Below are positions 1 to 5,006 of a stretch of 5,006 nucleotides of DNA, piece by piece. Under the pieces are notes generated by a model. It did no database searches and was not told where the DNA came from. It saw only the letters and a program-made list of their open reading frames with translations. The first letter of the stretch is position 1, and every line of letters starts with the position of its first letter. The DNA is taken from assembly GCA_018067115.1 (NCBI GenBank), contig JAGPVI010000387.1, forward strand, positions 1 to 5,006, in the 5' to 3' direction. The DNA is from Bizionia sp. (GTDB lineage Bacteria; Bacteroidota; Bacteroidia; Flavobacteriales; Flavobacteriaceae). Both the position numbers and the translations under genes were made by a program.

Positions 1-64
1 AATGGTGAATGGTGAATGGTGAATGGTGAATGGTGAATGGTGAATGGTGAATGGTGAATGGTGA
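1..64. repeat. 8-bp tandem repeat, 8 perfect copies
   Basis: The unit AATGGTGA is repeated eight times without a mismatch and then stops abruptly at TATTGTTCGCG. The array touches the window edge, so the true copy number may be larger. It looks like an intergenic variable-number repeat. A unit of 8 would shift the reading frame with each copy gained or lost if it lay in a gene. The plus strand meets a TGA in every frame. The minus strand (unit TCACCATT) has no stop in any frame but also no ATG within the array, so I see no coding evidence. Confidence 0.95.
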
Positions 65-137
65 TATTGTTCGCGAGCTCACAACAAGGAGAATTTTTCA
101 ATACTGAAAAGCGCACTAAACAATAACATCTAAAGAT

Positions 138-169
138 TTAAATACTTGTTCGGTAGAACGCGTATTTAA
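138..169. repeat. Imperfect inverted repeat
   Basis: The left half reads TTAAATAC-TT-GTTC and the right half GAAC-GC-GTATTTAA around a GGTA centre. This gives 8 + 4 perfect pairs interrupted by a 2-base mismatch that allows one G-T pair. It has no following T-run on either strand, so it is not a standard intrinsic terminator. It could be an operator-like site, part of a gene boundary to the left of the window, or a processed RNA stem. No function can be assigned. Confidence 0.6.
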
Positions 170-206
170 GATCACGTAAAGACAGTGATAGAAAATACAA
201 TTCACT

Positions 207-237
207 AAAAAAAACAGCTACTTTACATTAGCCGTTT
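207..237 (-). terminator. Second intrinsic terminator of the scoAB side
   Basis: Read on the minus strand, AAACGGCTA (237-229) pairs with TAGCTGTTT (220-212) around an 8-base loop, with one G-U wobble. The stem runs into a tract of eight U residues (A207-A214 on the plus strand), part of which also pairs. It lies 23 bases past the start of the U-tract of the stronger hairpin at 261-298 and looks like a back-up terminator for leftward transcription. Confidence 0.6.
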
Positions 238-260
238 ACAACATACAGATTTTTCTAACT

Positions 261-298
261 AAAAAAAACACACCTCTCGAAAACGAGATGGTGTGTTT
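261..298 (-). terminator. Strong intrinsic terminator for the scoAB operon
   Basis: AAACACACC + TCTCG (266-279) pairs with CGAGA + GGTGTGTTT (284-298) around an AAAA loop. This is a 14-bp stem with a single bulged T at 289. On the minus strand the stem is followed by eight U residues (A261-A268), three of which also pair in the stem base, which is the classic Rho-independent layout. It lies about 245 bases downstream of the scoB stop codon, with no gene between. The right arm ends in TTT on the plus strand, so weak activity in the other direction is possible. Confidence 0.85.
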
Positions 299-337
299 AA
301 TATTTTGAATAATTCTGTTTTGCATTGTCGGTTGTTC

Positions 338-444
338 AGGTAGATTTGGTACAAAACTCATAACGGTTAGTTTATGGTAAATTTGGGTTATTTATACTGA
401 TAGGTTTGGGATTACTAACATAAACCCTTTTGTTAAAACTACCT
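338..444. repeat. Nested inverted repeats in the scoB 3' region
   Basis: Three pairs of complementary words occur in nested order: AGGTAG (338-343) with CTACCT (439-444), ACAAAA (351-356) with TTTTGT (428-433), and GTTTATG (370-376) with CATAAAC (419-425). An alternative inner pair, GTTAG (366-370) with CTAAC (415-419), excludes the last one. The spacings are unequal, so the structure would contain internal loops. The order is suggestive of a folded 3' region. In A/T-rich DNA some of this will arise by chance, so this is a weak call. Confidence 0.3.
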
Positions 445-543
445 GCCTAAAAACCCTAAATTTCGACGAAATACATACAATTTTAACATTTAACATCTTT
501 TTGTGATACTATTCGTACTAAAAATTTCCGTTTAATTCAATTT

Positions 544-1197
544 CTATAGTACCATTTCCGGAATATCCCCTTCAATAATTAAATGGCCCTCGGTAGCTTT
601 TTCGATCTCTTCAACCGACACTCCCGGAGCGCGTTCTAATAACTTAAAGCCTTTTTCTGTAACCTCAATAACCGCAAGGTTAGTTACTATTTTCTTTACG
701 CAACCCACTCCAGTTAATGGTAGTGAGCACCGTTTTAATAATTTAGACTCTCCTGCACGGTTGGTATGCATCATGGCTACAATAATGTTTTCTGCACTGG
801 CTACCAAATCCATAGCGCCACCCATTCCTTTTACCATTTTACCCGGAATCTTCCAGTTGGCAATATCTCCGTTTTCAGCCACTTCCATTGCGCCTAAAAT
901 AGTTAGGTGCACGTGTTGACCACGAATCATAGAAAAACTCATTGCAGAGTCAAAGAAACTCGCTCCCGGTAAGGTTGTAATAGTTTGTTTTCCTGCATTA
1001 ATAATATCGGCATCCTCTTCACCATCAAACGGAAAAGGCCCCATACCAAGCACGCCATTCTCACTTTGAAATTCTACTTCTATATCGTCGCGCACATAAT
1101 TAGCCACTAAGGTTGGGATACCAATGCCCAAGTTTACGTAGTAACCATCTTGCACTTCTTTTGCAATGCGTTTTGCAATTCCTATTTTATCTAACAT
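544..1197 (-). CDS. scoB: 3-oxoacid CoA-transferase subunit B
   Basis: Beta subunit of succinyl-CoA:3-oxoacid CoA-transferase (SCOT, family I CoA-transferases). It acts with ScoA in the cytoplasm to move CoA from succinyl-CoA to acetoacetate or related 3-oxo acids, giving acetoacetyl-CoA for thiolysis. The protein has 217 residues, normal for a bacterial B subunit. Visible family motifs are N-L-G-I-G-I-P at 22-28 and S-E-N-G at 45-48. By family knowledge E46 is the catalytic glutamate that forms the glutamyl-CoA thioester. Further conserved stretches are G-G-A-M-D-L near 126-131 and the C-terminal E-R-A-P-G-V-S-V-E-E at 188-197. The ATG at 1195-1197 gives the standard N-terminus (M-L-D-K, then helix and K-E-V-Q-D-G). 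It follows scoA after 105 non-coding bases, rather long for an operon partner but with no terminator in the gap. The gene looks intact. Confidence 0.95.
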   Translation of the reverse strand: MLDKIGIAKRIAKEVQDGYYVNLGIGIPTLVANYVRDDIEVEFQSENGVLGMGPFPFDGEEDADIINAGKQTITTLPGASFFDSAMSFSMIRGQHVHLTILGAMEVAENGDIANWKIPGKMVKGMGGAMDLVASAENIIVAMMHTNRAGESKLLKRCSLPLTGVGCVKKIVTNLAVIEVTEKGFKLLERAPGVSVEEIEKATEGHLIIEGDIPEMVL

Positions 1198-1302
1198 ACT
1201 GTTTAATTTTAATGTGTTTATACCTAACCCTTAGTCTTTATCGTTTTTTTAAAGCGCTCTATACGACTGTAATTGGCATCTACTAATTACTTTAAAGATT
1301 CC

Positions 1303-2004
1303 TTATTCGCGCGTTCGCACGGTGCGTTGCTCAATACGTTTTTCGTAAGCTGTACCTTGAAAAATACGCTGCACAAAAATACCTGGAATATGTATTTGGT
1401 TAGGGTCTAACGTTCCTACAGGCACCAATTCTTCCACCTCAGCGACTGTAATAGTTGCTGCGCCACACATTACCGGATTAAAATTACGTGCTGTTCCTTT
1501 AAAAATTAAGTTTCCAGCAGCATCCCCTTTCCACGCTTTTACAAAGGCAAAATCGGCTTTAAAGGCGTGTTCTAACACATACATTTTACCATCAAACTCA
1601 CGGACTTCCTTACCTTCGGCCACTTCGGTACCATAACCAGCAGGCGTAAAAATAGCAGGAAAGCCAGCTTGGGCGGCACGGCAACGCTCGGCAAGAGTAC
1701 CTTGCGGAATAAGCTCTACATCTAATTCTCCAGATAGCATTTGTCTTTCGAACTCGTCGTTTTCACCGACGTAAGACGATACCATTTTTTTTATTTGACG
1801 CTTTTTTAATAATAAGCCCAGACCAAAATCGTCCACACCAGCATTATTAGAAATACAGGTTAAATCCTTTATATTACTATCTACCAAAGCTTTAATGGCA
1901 TTTTCTGGAATACCAGATAAACCGAAACCTCCCAACATAAAGGTCATATTATCCGAAATACCGTGCATTGCTTCCTTAACTGAATTTACTTCTTTATTAA
2001 TCAT
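1303..2004 (-). CDS. scoA: 3-oxoacid CoA-transferase subunit A
   Basis: Alpha subunit of succinyl-CoA:3-oxoacid CoA-transferase, partner of the downstream scoB product. It supplies much of the CoA-binding domain in this family. It has 233 residues, the usual length. Conserved features are G-G-F-G-L-S-G-I-P at 25-33, the loop S-N-N-A-G-V at 52-57, G-E-N-D-E-F at 80-85, E-L-I-P-Q-G-T-L-A-E-R at 97-107, and F-T-P-A-G-Y-G-T at 119-126. The ATG at 2002-2004 places the first conserved helix at the normal distance, and the leader before it is A/T-rich without Shine-Dalgarno, as usual in Bacteroidetes. I found no convincing promoter in the 150 bases upstream; a structured repeat (2070-2149) occupies part of that gap. 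The neighbouring genes to the right are unrelated accessory genes on the same strand. The atoD naming is equally used for this subunit. Confidence 0.95.
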   Translation of the reverse strand: MINKEVNSVKEAMHGISDNMTFMLGGFGLSGIPENAIKALVDSNIKDLTCISNNAGVDDFGLGLLLKKRQIKKMVSSYVGENDEFERQMLSGELDVELIPQGTLAERCRAAQAGFPAIFTPAGYGTEVAEGKEVREFDGKMYVLEHAFKADFAFVKAWKGDAAGNLIFKGTARNFNPVMCGAATITVAEVEELVPVGTLDPNQIHIPGIFVQRIFQGTAYEKRIEQRTVRTRE

Positions 2005-2069
2005 AATTACGTTGTCTTTTGAGGCTTAAAATTAAGGAATTTAAATCTCAGAACCGCTTTTTGGGCACA

Positions 2070-2149
2070 TTTTTGCGAAAAAGCAAAAACCAGGCCTTCC
2101 GCTATATCTTTTGCCAAACGCAAAAGGATGCCGCTACACTCCTTTTTGC
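2070..2149 (-). repeat. Structured flavobacterial-type intergenic repeat
   Basis: Read on the minus strand, this stretch contains TAGCGGCATCCTTTT, a short spacer, and AAAAGATATAGCGGAAGGCC. I recall this arrangement from intergenic regions of many Flavobacteriia genomes, usually as the end of a gene or gene group. Its centre is a perfect 7-bp stem, CTTTTGC (2108-2114) with GCAAAAG (2120-2126), and the word TAGCGG occurs on both sides. A second perfect stem, TTTTTGC (2070-2076) with GCAAAAA (2083-2089), lies at the left end, and another TTTTTGC at about 2143-2149 could pair with the same GCAAAAA. The element sits between the stop of the receptor remnant and the start of scoA. Recognition is from memory; the hairpins are directly visible. 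Confidence 0.55.
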
Positions 2150-2158
2150 AGGCTGTAA

Positions 2159-2614
2159 TTACAATTTATAAGCAATTTTAAAGAGGATGATTCGAGGTAG
2201 AATAAAAGTCTTACTATCAGAAGTTACAAAAGAAGTAGCACTGTTACTTTGTTTATAGGGCGTATTAAAAAGATTAGTACCACTAATTTCAAAACCCCAC
2301 GGACTTTCACTTAATTGATAAAATAAAGATGCATTTGCAGAATAAAAACGCGTTGTAGACTGCTTATTTATATTGCGGTAGTGATCGCCGCTATAGTCTG
2401 CATTAAAAATAAACCCATTTAAAAAATCATATTCCAAAGACGTAAAGAGACCATCATTTTCATATTTAGAAACGACACCATACGTGTTGTAATGATTAAA
2501 CGCTTTACTATAACCTATTTCTATGTTAGGATAATTTTTAAAAGCAGTCTCAGCACTCACTTTTATTGTGGTGAACTGAGATGTGTTTTTACTTGTAATG
2601 GCTTTTAATATTTT
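2159..2614 (-). pseudogene. C-terminal remnant of a TonB-dependent receptor
   Basis: This is the last part of an outer-membrane beta-barrel receptor of the kind that in flavobacteria carries an N-terminal carboxypeptidase-regulatory-like domain. What remains is alternating barrel strands, for example I-E-I-G-Y-S-K-A-F, the family phrase S-G-T-N-L-F-N-T near the end, and a terminal strand finishing in F-K-I-A-Y-K-L, a typical last strand for insertion into the outer membrane. The frame is open without an ATG from 2614, just after tandem in-frame TAA codons at 2615-2620. A GTG at 2558-2560 can be called as a start, but barrel-like sequence (T-S-Q-F-T-T-I-K-V-S-A-E-T-A-F) continues upstream of it, so that start is not real. 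About 150 residues remain, against many hundreds in a full receptor. The plug and most of the barrel are missing, no signal peptide is present, and the product cannot work as a receptor. Confidence 0.8.
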
Positions 2615-2733
2615 TTATTATTTCAATAGTGTTAACTAATAGAATTATTTGTGTAATATTCTGCTTTTAATCCGCAGATATCAAACAAGAAGCAAATTAT
2701 AAGTTAGGCTCTAATATTTTTTATTTGTAATTT

Positions 2734-3336
2734 TTATTGTTTTGTTAACTCAACATCTGTAGGCACTGAAAAGCCATATGTTGATGGATCAGAAGCAGTA
2801 AAGGGTGTTTTTTCCTTATCTTTTAAAGACCACTGAGCTTTTATTGGAACAATGTTACCCTCTATGTCAGTCAAGTATTCTGTTAAAATAATTTTCACAT
2901 CTCCTCTTTTTTGTTTCCCAAAGTCTTTAAAATTAAATCTTGATAGAACATCTGTATCATAACCGCCATTCCACATAGACACTACTGCACCATTCCACAT
3001 ATTTGAAGCATTGACTTCATTATCCAATGTATTAATTATGTTAACTCCGTTTTCAACATATTTATATTTGCCAATCAAAAAATCAGAATAAGTGTTTGTA
3101 TGTGGCTCATAAACTAACTCTAGTTTTTCTATAACTACTGTGAAAATATTTGAACCATCTGTCCATTCCCATATCCCTACAAATGGATGAAGTTTATTTT
3201 CTACATCTTTTAGATAGCAACCTTCTATAAGTTCTAAGTCGTCATCATTTTCAAAATCAACCATAGAAATTATTGGCGATTGCGCTTTGCAACTAAAGGT
3301 TGCAAATATTGTTAGAATAAATATTATTTTTCTCAT
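2734..3336 (-). CDS. DUF6705-like small lipoprotein
   Basis: A 200-residue exported protein of unknown function. It starts with a lipoprotein-type signal, M-R-K, a hydrophobic stretch, then T-F-S-C-K-A-Q with the likely lipidated Cys at 16. This signal form is very common in Flavobacteriaceae. Position -3 (T13) is not canonical, so cleavage by signal peptidase I is an alternative. No acidic export signal follows the Cys, so it probably stays in the periplasm. The mature part resembles DUF6705 as I remember it: a Y-L-K-D start near 41, the phrase F-V-G-I-W-E-W at 52-58, and I-G-K-Y-K-Y-V-E-N-G-V with I-N-T-L at 88-104. It looks like a small beta-rich domain. The ATG at 3334-3336 is fixed by the signal peptide. 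It begins 36 bases after the split surface lipoprotein gene ends, with no terminator between, so the two are probably co-transcribed and may act together. Confidence 0.8.
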   Translation of the reverse strand: MRKIIFILTIFATFSCKAQSPIISMVDFENDDDLELIEGCYLKDVENKLHPFVGIWEWTDGSNIFTVVIEKLELVYEPHTNTYSDFLIGKYKYVENGVNIINTLDNEVNASNMWNGAVVSMWNGGYDTDVLSRFNFKDFGKQKRGDVKIILTEYLTDIEGNIVPIKAQWSLKDKEKTPFTASDPSTYGFSVPTDVELTKQ

Positions 3337-3372
3337 TTTTATTATTTTATTGTTTTATTTTAATGTTCTAGT

Positions 3373-3774
3373 TTATGGACAAGGTATAGTTGTACCATCT
3401 GGATTTACTTTTTCCCATTGTGAGAAATCATCATTCGCTTTGTATAAGTCTAATCCCATATTGTTATCATCTAAAAATTTGGCAAAGTTTTTATCATTTT
3501 TAGAAATCGTTCGTGGTTTAATTTTATATTTCTTTTTAAAAATGTTTTCAATTTTTTCTCGTTGAGATAATTCAGCAGGAATATTGTCTATTCCCCAATC
3601 AGAAAACCAAATTTCTCCAAAATTTCCAAAAGTCTGCACACTTGCAAAGTCTTTAAATTTCAAAGCATATTTTGTGCCATGTTTTGTAACTAAAAAAGCA
3701 TTAAATTCTTCATTAAGAATATGTCCATCAAGCAAGAGTACGTATATAGTATAAATGTCTGTTAATGAAAACAC
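3373..3774 (-). pseudogene. C-terminal part of the split surface lipoprotein
   Basis: This frame is best read as the 3' end of the gene starting at 4895, not as a separate gene. The apparent start is a GTG (3772-3774), and the frame is open further up to 3792, where it encodes Y-R-K-Q-L-S directly before V-F-S-L-T-D. It overlaps the end of the upstream frame by 13 bases, has no signal peptide, and begins in the middle of a motif. The fragment supplies S-L-T-D (residues 377-380 of the restored protein), the last two ligand positions of a JAMM-like metal site. A mixed alpha/beta region follows, with strands around F-N-A-F-L-V-T and K-Y-A-L-K-F-K-D-F, an aromatic segment G-E-I-W-F-S-D-W, a basic helix rich in K (K-K-K-Y-K-I-K-P-R), and a C-terminal C-P. 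Independent translation from the GTG cannot be excluded but seems unlikely. Confidence 0.75.
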
Positions 3775-4895
3775 AGATAATTGCTTTCTATATCATAGTG
3801 AGTATGCCCACAATCGCTAAATAATTGACCATCAAAAATAGGATTAAAAAGAAGCTGATAAGAATTCGTGTTCCAAATCATATCTTGATATTCAACAGTA
3901 GAGTTTGGGCTACTAATTATATTATCTGTCCTTGTAAAACCAACCTCTTGATTAAGACCAATACTGTTTTTTAAGTTAATAAGTTTTGATGGAGTTTTAG
4001 AAACTTCATCTAATTCATCGCAAGGCGTGTTTGGAGTACTATCGTCCAATGCCTCTGGACAATCATCACCTCTACAAGGTGTTGTTGGTGTTGTAACACC
4101 ACCATTGCTTGATGAACCACCACTACCACCGTTATTGGTTTGGCTTCCGCTTGTATCCCCGGTGTTTGGAGACGTATTTCCTGTGCTACCAGCAGTTGAG
4201 CCACCTCCCCCAGGAAAACCACAACCATAGTACATTCTATCACTGTTATAAGCTGTACAGTCAGCATAATTATTGGCTCCATCGTGTCCTGCAGGACCAG
4301 AACACCACTCTAAGAGCACATACCCAGAGCAATCTGCTGCTTTATTAAAAATATCACTAATTATACCCTCATCATTTATAACTGTAGAACTTACTTTATT
4401 AGTTATATCCACATATATGTTATTTGAGATGTCTTCTTTTTCAGCAGCTGTTATATTATATGATATTATGCTTGTTTTATAAGTACCATCTGGCTCTAAA
4501 GAAACTAATAAATTTTCTAACATTTCTATCTCTACATCTCTTTGAATATAAAACGTATAAGAATGATAAGTTTTATCTACACTTTCTATATAAGTCGCAT
4601 AACTTGTGTTAATAGTAAACCCATACTCATTTGAAACTAAAGTTTTATTTTGAGAATTATTAGATTTTTTATTTCTTAAATTAGAGGATAGTTTTGTTAG
4701 CTTTCTTGTAAGTGTGGTATTTTCTGCTAACTTAGATTTGTCAATTTTTGAGATTATAAAATCCGTTTGGTTACTATTTTTATTTTGTTCAATTTGTATT
4801 AAATCATCATCTTTTTGGCAACTAGATAAGACGAATGTAACCCCGAAGAGCAACATTACTAGTTTTAAATACTGTTTACATTTTCGTTTTTTCAT
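3762..4895 (-). CDS. Surface lipoprotein with JAMM-like site, frameshifted
   Basis: The in-frame product has 377 residues; adding one base near 3785-3787 joins it to the next frame and gives 507. Residues 1-25 are a signal peptide with lipobox L-S-S-C (Cys 26). The following Q-K-D-D-D matches the Bacteroidetes lipoprotein export signal, so the protein is expected on the cell surface. Residues 35-90 are polar and Lys/Asn-rich. A folded region of about 90-225 contains four Cys (189, 198, 213, 225), possibly disulfide-bonded. Residues 226-273 are a Gly/Ser/Thr-rich linker, followed by C274, C279 and C292. The C-terminal domain has E317 in N-Q-E-V-G-F and H364-T-H366, and after frame repair S377-x-x-D380. 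This order (Glu, about 47 residues, HxH, SxxD) matches the zinc site of JAMM/MPN metalloproteases, with a loop of 10 rather than 7 residues before SxxD. As read, the chain ends seven residues after E370, in S-N-Y-L-C-F-H, and lacks S and D. The ATG is fixed by the signal peptide. The function is unknown, and the JAMM assignment is inferred from motif only. Confidence 0.75.
   Translation of the reverse strand: MKKRKCKQYLKLVMLLFGVTFVLSSCQKDDDLIQIEQNKNSNQTDFIISKIDKSKLAENTTLTRKLTKLSSNLRNKKSNNSQNKTLVSNEYGFTINTSYATYIESVDKTYHSYTFYIQRDVEIEMLENLLVSLEPDGTYKTSIISYNITAAEKEDISNNIYVDITNKVSSTVINDEGIISDIFNKAADCSGYVLLEWCSGPAGHDGANNYADCTAYNSDRMYYGCGFPGGGGSTAGSTGNTSPNTGDTSGSQTNNGGSGGSSSNGGVTTPTTPCRGDDCPEALDDSTPNTPCDELDEVSKTPSKLINLKNSIGLNQEVGFTRTDNIISSPNSTVEYQDMIWNTNSYQLLFNPIFDGQLFSDCGHTHYDIESNYLCFH
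3785..3787 (-). other. Probable single-base frameshift site
   Basis: On the minus strand the codons run CAC TAT GAT ATA GAA AGC and end at a TAA after seven more codons. Lengthening the AAA run (T3785-T3787 on the plus strand) by one base gives GAT ATA GAA AAG CAA TTA TCT GTG TTT, which continues without a stop for 137 codons. The two frames complement each other exactly at the HTH...SxxD motif. The local sequence is not a canonical X-XXY-YYZ slippery heptamer. A mutation or a sequencing error in the short A-run is therefore more likely than programmed -1 frameshifting, although a -1 slip here would also restore the protein. Confidence 0.75.
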
Positions 4896-4939
4896 TCGTT
4901 TGGTTGGTTTTAAAATTAGTGATTTTAACTATTAAAAAC

Positions 4940-4967
4940 CAAGTGTATAATAATAACAATCTCACAA
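4940..4967 (-). promoter_or_regulatory. Candidate Bacteroidetes promoter for the lipoprotein pair
   Basis: On the minus strand, TACACTTG (4947-4940) differs from the Bacteroidetes -7 consensus TAnnTTTG at one position. A TTG (4967-4965) lies 17 bases upstream, at the place expected for the -33 element. The -7 box ends 44 bases before the ATG at 4895, leaving an A/T-rich leader without Shine-Dalgarno. It is the only reasonable match in the 111 bases before the gene, but the consensus is short, so chance is a real alternative. Confidence 0.35.
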
Positions 4968-5006
4968 TACCTTTTTGTACCATTCATCGAAAACTACAAT
5001 TTATTT

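Larger units (their letters stand above)
65..543. other. Non-coding stretch downstream of scoB
   Basis: No reading frame of credible length or composition is present on either strand. The stretch holds an inverted repeat (138-169), two terminator hairpins (207-237, 261-298), nested inverted repeats (338-444) and a short palindrome ATTTCGACGAAAT at 460-472. Positions 299-543 would form the long A/T-rich 3' untranslated region of the scoAB transcript if transcription ends at the 261-298 hairpin. Nothing resembling a tRNA, rRNA or known riboswitch was recognised. Confidence 0.7.

Noticed and set aside
1198..1302. A separate promoter or small gene in the scoA-scoB gap
   Set aside because: No TAnnTTTG match, hairpin with T-tract, or credible frame was found in these 105 bases.
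2632..2697. Short minus-strand frame ending L-K-A-E-Y-Y-T-N-N-S-I-S before a stop, considered as another receptor fragment or the tail of a lost gene
   Set aside because: Only about 20 codons with no ATG and no motif I recognise; too short to support a claim.
3287..3565. Plus-strand frame with a hydrophobic segment resembling a membrane protein
   Set aside because: It lies antisense to the DUF6705-like gene start and the split lipoprotein end. The hydrophobic look comes from complementing A-rich DNA.
3373..3774. A separate 133-residue gene starting at GTG 3774
   Set aside because: The frame and its motif continue upstream of the GTG, it overlaps the preceding frame, and it completes the interrupted motif there. 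One split gene explains it better.
3776..3795. Programmed -1 ribosomal frameshift in the lipoprotein gene
   Set aside because: No canonical slippery heptamer is present, only a three-A run. A mutation or base-call error is simpler, although not excluded without reads.
4027..4348. Open frames on the plus strand and a second minus-strand frame (4010-4282) across the Gly/Ser/Thr-rich linker
   Set aside because: They are shadows of the repetitive linker codons of the lipoprotein gene. Their products are Pro- or Val-rich low-complexity chains with no start context or recognisable domain.
4926..4985. A mini-frame of about 19 codons in the leader before the lipoprotein gene
   Set aside because: It overlaps the candidate promoter, has unremarkable composition, and gives no sign of being translated.

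Overview
The window looks like chromosomal DNA of a Bacteroidetes bacterium, most likely a member of the Flavobacteriaceae. The evidence is high A+T content, A/T-rich leaders with no Shine-Dalgarno sequence, a lipoprotein carrying the Bacteroidetes surface-export signal (C-Q-K-D-D-D), a TonB-receptor barrel tail of flavobacterial style, and an intergenic repeat of a type I recall from Flavobacteriia. Every gene I can support lies on the minus strand, so the window is transcribed from right to left.

Left part (1-543): no gene. It holds an 8-bp tandem repeat (1-64), an inverted repeat (138-169), two tandem intrinsic terminators reading on the minus strand (207-237 and 261-298), and a nested set of inverted repeats (338-444). 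The terminators close the operon to their right. Middle (544-2004): scoB and scoA, the two subunits of succinyl-CoA:3-oxoacid CoA-transferase, both intact and carrying the family motifs. This is ordinary core metabolism: activation or use of acetoacetate and other 3-oxo acids.

Right part (2070-4967): an accessory, more A+T-rich block. It begins with a structured intergenic repeat (about 2070-2149) and the orphaned C-terminal end of a TonB-dependent receptor (2159-2614), which has lost its whole 5' part. Upstream of these is a two-gene unit. The first gene (3373-4895) is a large predicted surface lipoprotein that is now split by a single-base frameshift near 3785-3787. Restoring one base gives one 507-residue protein in which E317, H364-T-H366 and S377-x-x-D380 line up like the metal site of JAMM/MPN metalloproteases. 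The second gene (2734-3336) is a 200-residue predicted lipoprotein resembling DUF6705, starting 36 bases after the first gene ends. A plausible Bacteroidetes promoter lies in front of the pair (4940-4967).

The surface lipoprotein with its split JAMM-like motif, together with its small partner, is the part most worth following. The function of this pair is not established by the sequence. The receptor scar, the repeat and the frameshift together suggest a region undergoing rearrangement and decay beside a stable metabolic operon.
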